Positions 1 through 7,540 of a DNA stretch of 64,000 bases are shown here, one piece after another (positions within the stretch are counted from its first letter, which is position 1; every line of letters starts with the position of its first letter). Position numbers and translations under genes: made by a program. A model generated the notes under the pieces. That model ran no database searches. It was not told the DNA's origin and saw only the letters and a list, made by a program, of their open reading frames with translations. Source of the DNA: JAIVJZ01 sp035645695 (GTDB lineage Bacteria > Acidobacteriota > Blastocatellia > Pyrinomonadales > Pyrinomonadaceae); contig DASQMC010000048.1 in NCBI GenBank assembly GCA_035645695.1, positions 1 through 64,000 on the forward strand, given 5' to 3'.

Positions 1-2
1 CC

Positions 3-83
3 AGCCAACTGCTGGTGCGATGCGCGGCCTTGAACCGGATGACGCACGAAGGGATGCCCGACAGCTACAAGGTCGTCGCCTAA
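3..83 (+). CDS. C-terminal end of an unidentified protein (5' end outside window)
   Basis: The frame is open from the first bases of the window and stops at 81-83. Only 26 residues are visible, ending in MPDSYKVVA. I do not recognise the family. It ends about 70 bases before trpB on the same strand, so it may belong to the same transcript, but the visible tail does not look like the usual ends of TrpC or TrpF. Confidence 0.4.
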   Translation, partial: SQLLVRCAALNRMTHEGMPDSYKVVA

Positions 84-155
84 GATAGGTTCAGTTCGAG
101 GGTCAGCTTCGCTCATCCTCTTTTATGCAACAACGTCTCTCGTCTTTATAAAGTT

Positions 156-1445
156 ATGTCCCAAAATTTTTTGAACCAACCTGACGAGCAAGGCCACTGG
201 GGCGTCTATGGCGGCCGCTACGTGCCGGAGACGTTGATGGCTCCGCTCGAAGAATTGAACGCGGCTTACGCGGCCGTGCGCGATGATGAGGCGTTTCAGG
301 CGGAGTATGCCGCGCTGCTGCGCGATTTTTCCGGTCGCCCCACGCCCCTGCATTACGCAGCGCGCCTGACCGCGCTCGCGAATGGCGCGCGCATCTTCCT
401 AAAACGCGAAGACCTCTCGCACACCGGGTCGCACAAGATCAACAATGCGCTCGGGCAGGTGTTGCTCGCGCGGCGCATGGGCAAGCGTCGCGTCATCGCC
501 GAGACGGGGGCGGGGCAGCACGGCGTGGCGACCGCAACCGTCTGCGCGTTGTTCGGTCTGCAATGCGTCGTGTACATGGGCGCGGAAGACGTGCGGCGGC
601 AACGCCTGAATGTCTTCCGCATGGAGTTGCTCGGCGCGGAGGTGCGCGAGGTGGACGCGGGCGCGCGCACTTTAAAGGACGCCATCAACGAAGCCCTGCG
701 CGATTGGGTGACGAACGTGGCCGATACTTATTACCTGCTCGGCAGCGCGCTGGGGCCCCACCCTTACCCGCTGATGGTGCGCGATTTTCAAAGCGTCATC
801 GGGCGTGAAGCGCGCGCGCAATTCCTGGAACGAGAGGGCGGCCGCCTGCCCGATGCGCTCATCGCTTGCGTCGGCGGCGGGTCGAACTCTATCGGCTTGT
901 TTCATCCCTTCCTCGGAGATGCGGGCGTGCGCATGATCGGCGTTGAAGCGGGAGGGAGCGGCGACAAACTCGGCGAGCACGCGGCGCGATTCAACGAGCG
1001 GGGCGGCGGGCGTCCAGGCGTGTTGCAGGGTACGATGAGTTACGTCTTGCAGGACGAGCGCGGGCAGATCGCCGCGACGCATTCGATCTCGGCCGGTCTC
1101 GATTATCCTTCCATCGGGCCTGAGCACGCCTTTTTGCACGATGCGAAACGCGTCGAATATGTCGCCGCCTCGGACACGGACGCGCTCGCGGCTTTTCGCA
1201 CCCTGTCGGAGCAGGAGGGCATCATTCCGGCTCTGGAATCGGCGCACGCTGTCGCCTACGCCTTGCGTTTGGCGCGCGGGTTGAGGCCGGAGCAGACGAT
1301 CCTCGTGAACCTTTCGGGGCGCGGCGATAAGGACGTGCAGAGCGTGTCCGATTCGCGCGAAGCGCTGGACGGGACAGCAGCGCGCGCCGTGAATCCGACC
1401 GAGCGCGCGCACGGCGAAACGGTGGGGGGCGTCGAACTGCCTTGA
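156..1445 (+). CDS. trpB: Tryptophan synthase beta chain
   Basis: PLP enzyme that joins indole and L-serine to make L-tryptophan, working as an alpha2beta2 complex with TrpA. The PLP lysine lies in HTGSHKINN (K94), the catalytic glutamate in AETGAGQHG (E116), 22 residues later as in the Salmonella enzyme (K87/E109), and the cofactor phosphate loop is GGGSNS (about 240-245). At 429 residues it is longer than the usual 390-410; the excess is a tail of about 35 residues after the conserved GRGDKDV, with no recognisable domain. The stop overlaps the TTG start of trpA (TTGA, 1442-1445), which suggests translational coupling. No clear Shine-Dalgarno precedes the ATG at 156. Confidence 0.97.
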   Translation: MSQNFLNQPDEQGHWGVYGGRYVPETLMAPLEELNAAYAAVRDDEAFQAEYAALLRDFSGRPTPLHYAARLTALANGARIFLKREDLSHTGSHKINNALGQVLLARRMGKRRVIAETGAGQHGVATATVCALFGLQCVVYMGAEDVRRQRLNVFRMELLGAEVREVDAGARTLKDAINEALRDWVTNVADTYYLLGSALGPHPYPLMVRDFQSVIGREARAQFLEREGGRLPDALIACVGGGSNSIGLFHPFLGDAGVRMIGVEAGGSGDKLGEHAARFNERGGGRPGVLQGTMSYVLQDERGQIAATHSISAGLDYPSIGPEHAFLHDAKRVEYVAASDTDALAAFRTLSEQEGIIPALESAHAVAYALRLARGLRPEQTILVNLSGRGDKDVQSVSDSREALDGTAARAVNPTERAHGETVGGVELP

Positions 1446-2230
1446 GTCGTATCGAGGAATCTTTCACGCGCCTGAGAGGTGAGAAGCGACGCGGCTTTAT
1501 CCCGTTCATCACGGCGGGCGACCCCACGCTCGACGCGACGCGCGCCCTCATCCCGGAACTCGCGCGCGCCGGGGCGACACTCATCGAAGTCGGCGTCCCT
1601 TTCAGCGATCCGATGGCCGATGGGCCTGTCATCCAGCGCGCGTCGGAGCGCGCCCTGCGTAACGGTGTGGGCGTGGCGGAGGTCTTGGCCGTGATCGCCG
1701 ACGCGCGGCGCGAGACGAATGTGCCGGTCGTGCTTTTCAGTTATTACAACCCGTTGCTGCAATACGGCGCGGAGCGCCTCTGCGCCGACGCGCGCCGCTC
1801 CGGGGTGGACGGAATGCTCGTGACCGATCTCGCGCCCGAAGAGGCCGTGGACTTCGCCGCGACGCTACGCTCGCACGAACTCGATCTCATCTTCCTCGTC
1901 GCTCCGACTTCGACGGATGCGCGCCTACGCCGCATCGCCGAACGCGCGAGCGGCTTCATTTACGCTGTTTCTCGCGCGGGCGTAACCGGCATTCAGAGCG
2001 CGTCGAGCGCGGAGGCCGACCGTCTCGTCGCACGCGTGCGCGCCGTCACGGATTTGCCTGTCGCCGTCGGCTTCGGCATCTCGAACCGGGAACAGGTCGC
2101 CGACGTGTGGCGGTACGCGGATGCCGCCGTGGTCGGCTCGGCCATCGTCGCGGAGATCGAAAAACAGTGCGACGCGCCCGATCTCCCGGCGCACATCGGC
2201 CGATTCGCGCGCGCCCTGTTGCCATCCTGA
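1442..2230 (+). CDS. trpA: Tryptophan synthase alpha chain
   Basis: TIM-barrel lyase that splits indole-3-glycerol phosphate into indole and glyceraldehyde 3-phosphate; indole is channelled to TrpB. Both catalytic acids are at the standard numbers: E49 in LIEVGVPFSDP and D60 in MADGP. A phosphate-binding Gly-rich loop lies near the C-terminus (VGFGIS, then VVGSAIV). Length 262 is normal for the family. The start is TTG, overlapping the trpB stop by four bases, so it is probably translated by coupling. No terminator is obvious in the 54 bases before the next gene. Confidence 0.96.
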   Translation: MSRIEESFTRLRGEKRRGFIPFITAGDPTLDATRALIPELARAGATLIEVGVPFSDPMADGPVIQRASERALRNGVGVAEVLAVIADARRETNVPVVLFSYYNPLLQYGAERLCADARRSGVDGMLVTDLAPEEAVDFAATLRSHELDLIFLVAPTSTDARLRRIAERASGFIYAVSRAGVTGIQSASSAEADRLVARVRAVTDLPVAVGFGISNREQVADVWRYADAAVVGSAIVAEIEKQCDAPDLPAHIGRFARALLPS

Positions 2231-2284
2231 GCGGCGTTATGATTTTTCTATGATGAATGGAATGCCCGGTGCTAACATATTCGT

Positions 2285-2998
2285 ATGAAAAATACGACTT
2301 CCTCACTCCTCAGCATCATCGCCCTCATCACCATTCTCTGTGGTAGTGCAACGGCTCAGAAGAGAATCCCGCAAATCCACTTAATCGAGACGGGCGAGTT
2401 TCACGGAGGCGAAATTACAGCTAAATCCGGCGAGCGTTGGTTGGGGCTTTTCCCGACCTCCGGCGGGTTCTCGCTGTTGCCCGCGACGTTAAAAGTCGAT
2501 ATGGTGAATGATCCCATCGTTGATGAAAATCCGAAGGTTAAAACCGGAAAGAAGGTGAGCGTAAATCGCGCCCGCAAGCCTCTCTTTTTGCTGAAAGGAG
2601 CTGACTTCCTCCGCGCCAACGCCGTGAGGACGATTTTCACAGGCGACGAAAACAACTTGGTGAACGGTCAGAGCGTTGACTTGCGCCTGGGCGGCAAAAA
2701 TTACAACCTCAAAGTCGTCAGCAACGATCCGACTCCCGTAAACCATGTGGTGGCGAATTCAAAGTTGATTCTTTCATCGGGAGCAAAATCACAGGTTATC
2801 TTTTCCGTTGAAGTGCCTGACGATGGCGCGTGGTCTCTGTTGTGGGCTGGTGATTTGGACGGTGACGGGAAACTGGATTTGTATATGGATTTGCACAATA
2901 AATATAATTCCTCTGAGCGCCGACTCTTCCTTTCTTCACCGGCCTCTCGCGGAAACTTGGTTAAGGAAGTTGCGGAGTTTAGAACGGTCGGTTGTTAA
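2285..2998 (+). CDS. Exported protein of unknown function with a C-terminal DxDxDG-type calcium motif
   Basis: 237 residues. The first 24 form a signal peptide (charged MKN, hydrophobic core, Ala-x-Ala at the cleavage region), so the product is exported. The middle is beta-rich and unrecognised. Near residue 195 the stretch DLDGDGKLDLYMDLH is the kind of EF-hand-like calcium loop found in FG-GAP/VCBS repeats; only one copy is present. Base composition is visibly lower in GC than trpBA and recA on either side, which suggests a recently acquired or weakly selected gene. There is no convincing ribosome site before the ATG. Function unknown. Confidence 0.75.
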   Translation: MKNTTSSLLSIIALITILCGSATAQKRIPQIHLIETGEFHGGEITAKSGERWLGLFPTSGGFSLLPATLKVDMVNDPIVDENPKVKTGKKVSVNRARKPLFLLKGADFLRANAVRTIFTGDENNLVNGQSVDLRLGGKNYNLKVVSNDPTPVNHVVANSKLILSSGAKSQVIFSVEVPDDGAWSLLWAGDLDGDGKLDLYMDLHNKYNSSERRLFLSSPASRGNLVKEVAEFRTVGC

Positions 2999-3141
2999 AA
3001 TTGAGATACCTCCGCGCGCTCGACTTGGGCGCGGTCGTTGGCGTATTCTAACGCCGCATTGATGCCCGGAGACGCCGCTCGTGGCGGAAAAACCATGCCG
3101 CGGTCGGGTTTTGAAATCCCACTTACAGTGAAAATAAATTT

Positions 3142-3157
3142 GTTTCATACGTGAAAC
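3142..3157. promoter_or_regulatory. Palindromic operator candidate upstream of recA
   Basis: GTTTCA-TACG-TGAAAC, a perfect 6-bp inverted repeat with a 4-base centre, lies just upstream of the putative recA -35 region. Position and symmetry fit a LexA-type SOS box, but the sequence is not one of the SOS boxes I can name with confidence, so the assignment is an inference. Confidence 0.45.
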
Positions 3158-3161
3158 GGCG

Positions 3162-3190
3162 TTCCATTCTTGCGTCGCTTGTGCTATACT
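3162..3190 (+). promoter_or_regulatory. recA promoter (extended -10)
   Basis: TATACT at 3185-3190 preceded by TG one base upstream (TGCTATACT), an extended -10 box. A weak -35 (TTCCAT, 3162-3167) is spaced by 17 bases. It lies about 60-75 bases before the recA start, directly downstream of the palindrome at 3142-3157. Confidence 0.55.
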
Positions 3191-3260
3191 GCCTTCCGGT
3201 TCGCTGGACGGACGCACAAATTAAATGTGAGAAGAGGGGACAGAAAGAGTGATTACCACA

Positions 3261-4343
<1,083 letters not shown>

Positions 4344-4368
4344 AAGCGGTTCGCCGGCAATCTGGAAG

Positions 4369-4425
4369 TCGAGCCGCGGTCAAGTCGTCTTTAACTAAAA
4401 GTAAGACGACCTGACCGCGGCTCGA
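4369..4425 (+). terminator. Long hairpin terminator after recA
   Basis: Arms 4369-4391 and 4403-4425 are complementary over 23 bp with one mismatch (TCGAGCCGCGGTCA core), loop of 11 bases, followed by a T-rich stretch (CTTTATCTCTTT). It sits 25 bases after the recA stop and separates it from the deaminase gene. Confidence 0.8.
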
Positions 4426-4497
4426 TCTTTATCTCTTTACAGCGCGAAGATTCGCAAAGCATAATCGTGGCCGCTTGAAACGACCGGCGGCACAGAC

Positions 4498-5832
4498 ATG
4501 AACAATTCCATTCTCATCAAGGGCGGCATCATCATCACGATGAACGCGGACGACCGCATCACGACGGGCGATGTGCTGATTCGCGATGGCCGGATCGTGT
4601 CGGTTGGCGAAACGACCGAAGGCGCGGACGAGGTGATCGATGCACGCGGCGCGGCCGTCCTCCCCGGCTTCGTGCAGACGCACATACACCTGTGCCAGAC
4701 GCTCTTTCGCGGCGCGGCCGACGATCTGACCTTGATTGACTGGCTGAAACGGCGCGTGTGGCCGTTGGAGGCCGCGCACACGCCCGCCTCTCTACGCGCT
4801 TCGTCCCGGCTCGGCATCGCCGAGATGATCAAGGGCGGTACGACCTGCGCCCTGACGATGGAGACGGTCAATCACACGGCGGAAGTTTTTCGCGTGGTCG
4901 AGGAGACGGGATTTCGCGCCACCGTCGGCAAGTGCATGATGGACACGGGCGACGACGTACCCTCGGAGCTTTTCGAGCGAACCCATGATTCCATACGCGA
5001 ATCCCTCGCGCTCATAGATGAGTGGCACGGGCGCGCGGGCGGACGCATACGCGCCTGCTTTGCGCCGCGTTTCGCCGTGAGTTGCACGCGCGAGTTGCTC
5101 GAAGATGTTGCCCGCCTGTCGCGCGAACGCGGTGTGCTTGTGCATACCCACGCGTCTGAGAATCGCACGGAGATCGAGATGGTCGAACGCGCGACGGGCA
5201 AGCGCAACATCGAATATCTCGCCTCGCTCGGCCTCGCCGCGCCGCACGTCGCGCTCGCACACTGCGTCCACCTGAACCCCGGCGAACTCGACACACTCGC
5301 GCGCACCGGAACGCACGTTCTGCATTGTCCTTCGTCGAATCTCAAACTCGGTTCAGGCGTCGCCCCCGTTATGGAAATGCTCGCGCGCGGCATCTCCGTC
5401 TCGCTCGGCGCGGACGGCGCGCCCTGCAACAACCGCCTCGACATGTTTACGGAGATGCGAACCGCCGCCCTTTTGCAAAAGGTCTCGCACGGCGCGGACG
5501 CGCTGCCCGCCCGGCGCGTGCTGAGAATGGCGACGATTGACGGCGCGCGCGCCCTGGGACTCGAACATGAGACGGGTAGTCTTGAAGCAGGGAAACGCGC
5601 CGATGTCTGCGTCGTCGAACTCGACCGCCTGCACCTGACGCCGCGCCCCGACGTAGTTTCGGCCATCGTCTACGCGGCACAATCAACAGACGTGAGCACA
5701 GTCGTCATAGACGGTCGAATCGTCATGCGCGAGAGGGAATTGACGACCCTCGACGAGCGGGAAGTGGTCGCCGAAGCAAGGGAGCAGGCGAAACATTTAT
5801 TTCAACGCGCGAGACTCGGAGAAGAGGTTTGA
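4498..5832 (+). CDS. Amidohydrolase, 5-methylthioadenosine/S-adenosylhomocysteine deaminase type
   Basis: Metal-dependent TIM-barrel deaminase of the MtaD/SsnA/TrzN group, expected to remove the amino group from 5'-methylthioadenosine, S-adenosylhomocysteine or a related purine. Metal ligands are visible: HxH at 62 and 64 (QTHIHLCQTLFRG), H216 in HTHASE, H255 in AHCVH and D306 in LGADGAPCNN. Length 444 is typical. A beta-sandwich segment surrounds the barrel at both ends (MNNSILIKGG at the start and a C-terminal VIDGRIVMRE). It stands alone between a terminator and a non-coding stretch, so the exact substrate cannot be read from context; guanine or chlorohydrolase activity are alternatives in this family. 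Confidence 0.85.
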   Translation: MNNSILIKGGIIITMNADDRITTGDVLIRDGRIVSVGETTEGADEVIDARGAAVLPGFVQTHIHLCQTLFRGAADDLTLIDWLKRRVWPLEAAHTPASLRASSRLGIAEMIKGGTTCALTMETVNHTAEVFRVVEETGFRATVGKCMMDTGDDVPSELFERTHDSIRESLALIDEWHGRAGGRIRACFAPRFAVSCTRELLEDVARLSRERGVLVHTHASENRTEIEMVERATGKRNIEYLASLGLAAPHVALAHCVHLNPGELDTLARTGTHVLHCPSSNLKLGSGVAPVMEMLARGISVSLGADGAPCNNRLDMFTEMRTAALLQKVSHGADALPARRVLRMATIDGARALGLEHETGSLEAGKRADVCVVELDRLHLTPRPDVVSAIVYAAQSTDVSTVVIDGRIVMRERELTTLDEREVVAEAREQAKHLFQRARLGEEV

Positions 5833-6079
5833 CGCTATCCGCTTGAACTCGTTTTGCGCCCGTCTCGCGTTGAAAGCACGCACACCTGCTCGTCATTAAT
5901 CAACAGAGGCGAACCGGCAATTCAGAAGAGATGGTTTAACTCCGCACACCTTTACCCGCGCCACATCATTTGAGCCGCTACCCGCCGCTTTTCCGCCCCC
6001 AAAACACAGTTACAGCCTCCTACTGAGGACAGTAGTTGATTAAGAAGCCTCAAATTATGTGGATTATATTAAGAGCCTT
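5833..6079. other. Non-coding spacer
   Basis: I see no supported gene, repeat or terminator between the deaminase stop and the 3' end of the small RNA encoded on the minus strand. A short forward reading frame that begins near 6036 lies over the RNA and has no ribosome site. Confidence 0.5.
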
Positions 6080-6222
6080 AGAAAAAGGCTGTGCCAGCTC
6101 AAACGGAGCGATAACCGGGGGGCGGTTCGGCGTTCGAGCTGGCACGGGCGGGCGTCTAAGTATCCGTCACGGATGTTGTCTGGCGACTGACCGGGTTGTG
6201 GTTGGCCGGCTCATCCTTAACA
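6080..6222 (-). ncRNA. Probable stand-alone small RNA, about 140 nt, family not recognised
   Basis: A strong minus-strand promoter (6229-6256) points into this stretch, and about 140 bases later comes a hairpin with arms 6091-6100 and 6135-6144 (GTGCCAGCTC / GAGCTGGCAC) followed on the minus strand by AGCC and five U. A small internal hairpin (ATCCGTGACGGAT) lies near 6163-6175. There is no reading frame of note and no minus-strand gene downstream, since the next gene ends on the plus strand at 5832. This is not a leader but an independent transcript. It does not show the features of tRNA, SRP RNA, tmRNA or RNase P that I know; 6S RNA cannot be excluded. Confidence 0.6.
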
Positions 6223-6228
6223 AGTGGG

Positions 6229-6256
6229 ATTATACACACCATCACAAAACTGTCAA
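6229..6256 (-). promoter_or_regulatory. Consensus sigma70 promoter of the small RNA
   Basis: On the minus strand TTGACA (6256-6251), 16 bases, TATAAT (6234-6229). Both boxes match the consensus at every position, the best housekeeping promoter in the window. Confidence 0.85.
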
Positions 6257-6439
6257 CGCTTTTTTGTGACTAATTCGACAAAATTTTCAATCGCCCTCGC
6301 GAAGTTGATAGCCACCGCATAATCGTCGAGTCTTTTTAAAAAAAGTGGTTTTCCATATGAACGGGAAGACTTACTGGCAGCTTGTTATCCTCAAACCCGT
6401 ACCGGGCGTGCAATCATCGGCTTCGTTTTGCGCCTCTAA

Positions 6440-6468
6440 TTGACAATCAGTAGGGAGGCTGGTAAAAA
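6440..6468 (+). promoter_or_regulatory. Possible promoter for tRNA-Phe
   Basis: TTGACA at 6440-6445, 17 bases, then TAAAAA at 6463-6468. The -35 is perfect and the -10 weak. It lies about 100 bases upstream of the tRNA; the rest of 6257-6570 shows no gene. Confidence 0.35.
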
Positions 6469-6570
6469 ATAGCTCGTCGCCGCTAATGGGCAGGAATTAA
6501 ATCAGGTGATCTATGCAGTCCTGAAATTTCTGTCGAATCGTCTGGCGAAGTGTTAGTCGGAATAGTGCGA

Positions 6571-6643
6571 GGCCAGGTAGCTCAGTTGGTAGAGCACCTG
6601 ACTGAAAATCAGGGTGTCGGCGGTTCGACTCCGTCCCTGGCCA
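6571..6643 (+). tRNA. tRNA-Phe (GAA)
   Basis: The cloverleaf can be read by eye: acceptor GGCCAGG (6571-6577) pairs with CCTGGCC (6636-6642); D arm GCTC/GAGC; anticodon stem CCTGA/TCAGG with loop CTGAAAA, anticodon GAA (Phe); T arm GGCGG-TTCGACT-CCGTC; discriminator A at 6643. CCA is not encoded (the next bases are TCA). Confidence 0.95.
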
Positions 6644-6666
6644 TCAATAAACATGCGGATTGGAAG

Positions 6667-6695
6667 AGGGGGCGACAGCGCCCCCTTCCTCCTTT
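6667..6695 (+). terminator. Terminator after tRNA-Phe
   Basis: Stem GGGGGCG / CGCCCCC (arms 6668-6674 and 6679-6685, loop of four) followed by a pyrimidine-rich TTCCTCCTTTT run. It lies 24 bases after the tRNA. Confidence 0.75.
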
Positions 6696-6862
6696 TGGTG
6701 TCACTATTGCATCGGACGGCGCGGCAACGTGGCTTCCATGAAATCCCTTTGAGAGGCGCGTTTTGAATGTAGCTGCATGTGCGGCAAGCTGAATGCGTGC
6801 TTGGCCGCACCGTCATAATGATGGCGGTCAACGAGGAGGACGCTCATCGGCGTATGTAAGTT

Positions 6863-7429
6863 ATGATCGATTCAGATACCCTCCCCGACATCGCCGCCGA
6901 CCGGGTCACGTTGCGTTGGATTACCGAAGGAGACGCTTCCTCTCTATTCTCCATTTTCTCTGACCCGGAAGTTATGCGCTACTGGAGTTCGCTGCCGCTC
7001 GCCGACTTGGAGGGGGCGCGCGGGCTGGTCGCCGACATACACGATCATTTCCATCGGCGGACTCTTTTCCAGTGGGGGATTGCGCGCCACACCGATGACC
7101 GCATTATCGGAACGTGCACGCTGTTCCATATTGACATCGACAACCGCCGCGCCGAACTGGGATATGCTCTCGGCCGGGAACACTGGCGGCAGGGCTATAT
7201 GCAAGAGGCTCTCAAAGCGTTGCTCGATTTCTCCTTTACCGATTTGAACATGCACAGGATTGAGGCTGACGTTGACCCGAGAAACGCCTCGTCGGCAAAA
7301 ACTCTTGAGCGATTAGGCTTCCAACGCGAGGGCTATCTGCGTGAGCGTTGGTTGGTTGGCGGAGAGGTTCAAGACGCTCTCTTTTACGGGCTTCTTCGGC
7401 GTGAGTGGCAAGCGGCGAGGTCTGCCTGA
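6863..7429 (+). CDS. GNAT N-acetyltransferase, RimJ/RimL type
   Basis: 188 residues of the RimJ/RimL/SpeG-like branch of the GNAT family, which moves an acetyl group from acetyl-CoA to an amine, often the N-terminus of a ribosomal protein or an amino-acid-like substrate. The acetyl-CoA loop is in LGYALGREHWRQGYMQEA (about 99-116), and the C-terminal motif B lies in NASSAKTLERLGFQREGYL. The first residues (DRVTLRWITEGDASSLF) are the usual family opening. The gene stands alone and converges on the next gene; its substrate cannot be predicted. Confidence 0.85.
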   Translation: MIDSDTLPDIAADRVTLRWITEGDASSLFSIFSDPEVMRYWSSLPLADLEGARGLVADIHDHFHRRTLFQWGIARHTDDRIIGTCTLFHIDIDNRRAELGYALGREHWRQGYMQEALKALLDFSFTDLNMHRIEADVDPRNASSAKTLERLGFQREGYLRERWLVGGEVQDALFYGLLRREWQAARSA

Positions 7430-7465
7430 GTAGTTCGCGAAGGCGCGATCAGTAAACCCGAAAAG

Positions 7466-7495
7466 AAGAGGCGTTGACCCATGTCAACGCCTCTT
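7466..7495. terminator. Bidirectional terminator between convergent genes
   Basis: Perfect 13-bp inverted repeat (AAGAGGCGTTGAC, 7466-7478, and its complement 7483-7495) with a CCAT loop. An A run precedes it and a T run follows, so it can end transcription from both the acetyltransferase and the DUF4214 gene. Confidence 0.85.
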
Positions 7496-7540
7496 TGTAT
7501 TTCAGCTTGTACCGAACGAGGGCAACCCGCGTTCAGCAAT

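Noticed and set aside
6036..6269. Short plus-strand frame near the small RNA
   Set aside because: It covers the RNA and its promoter on the opposite strand, has no ribosome site and no recognisable protein features.
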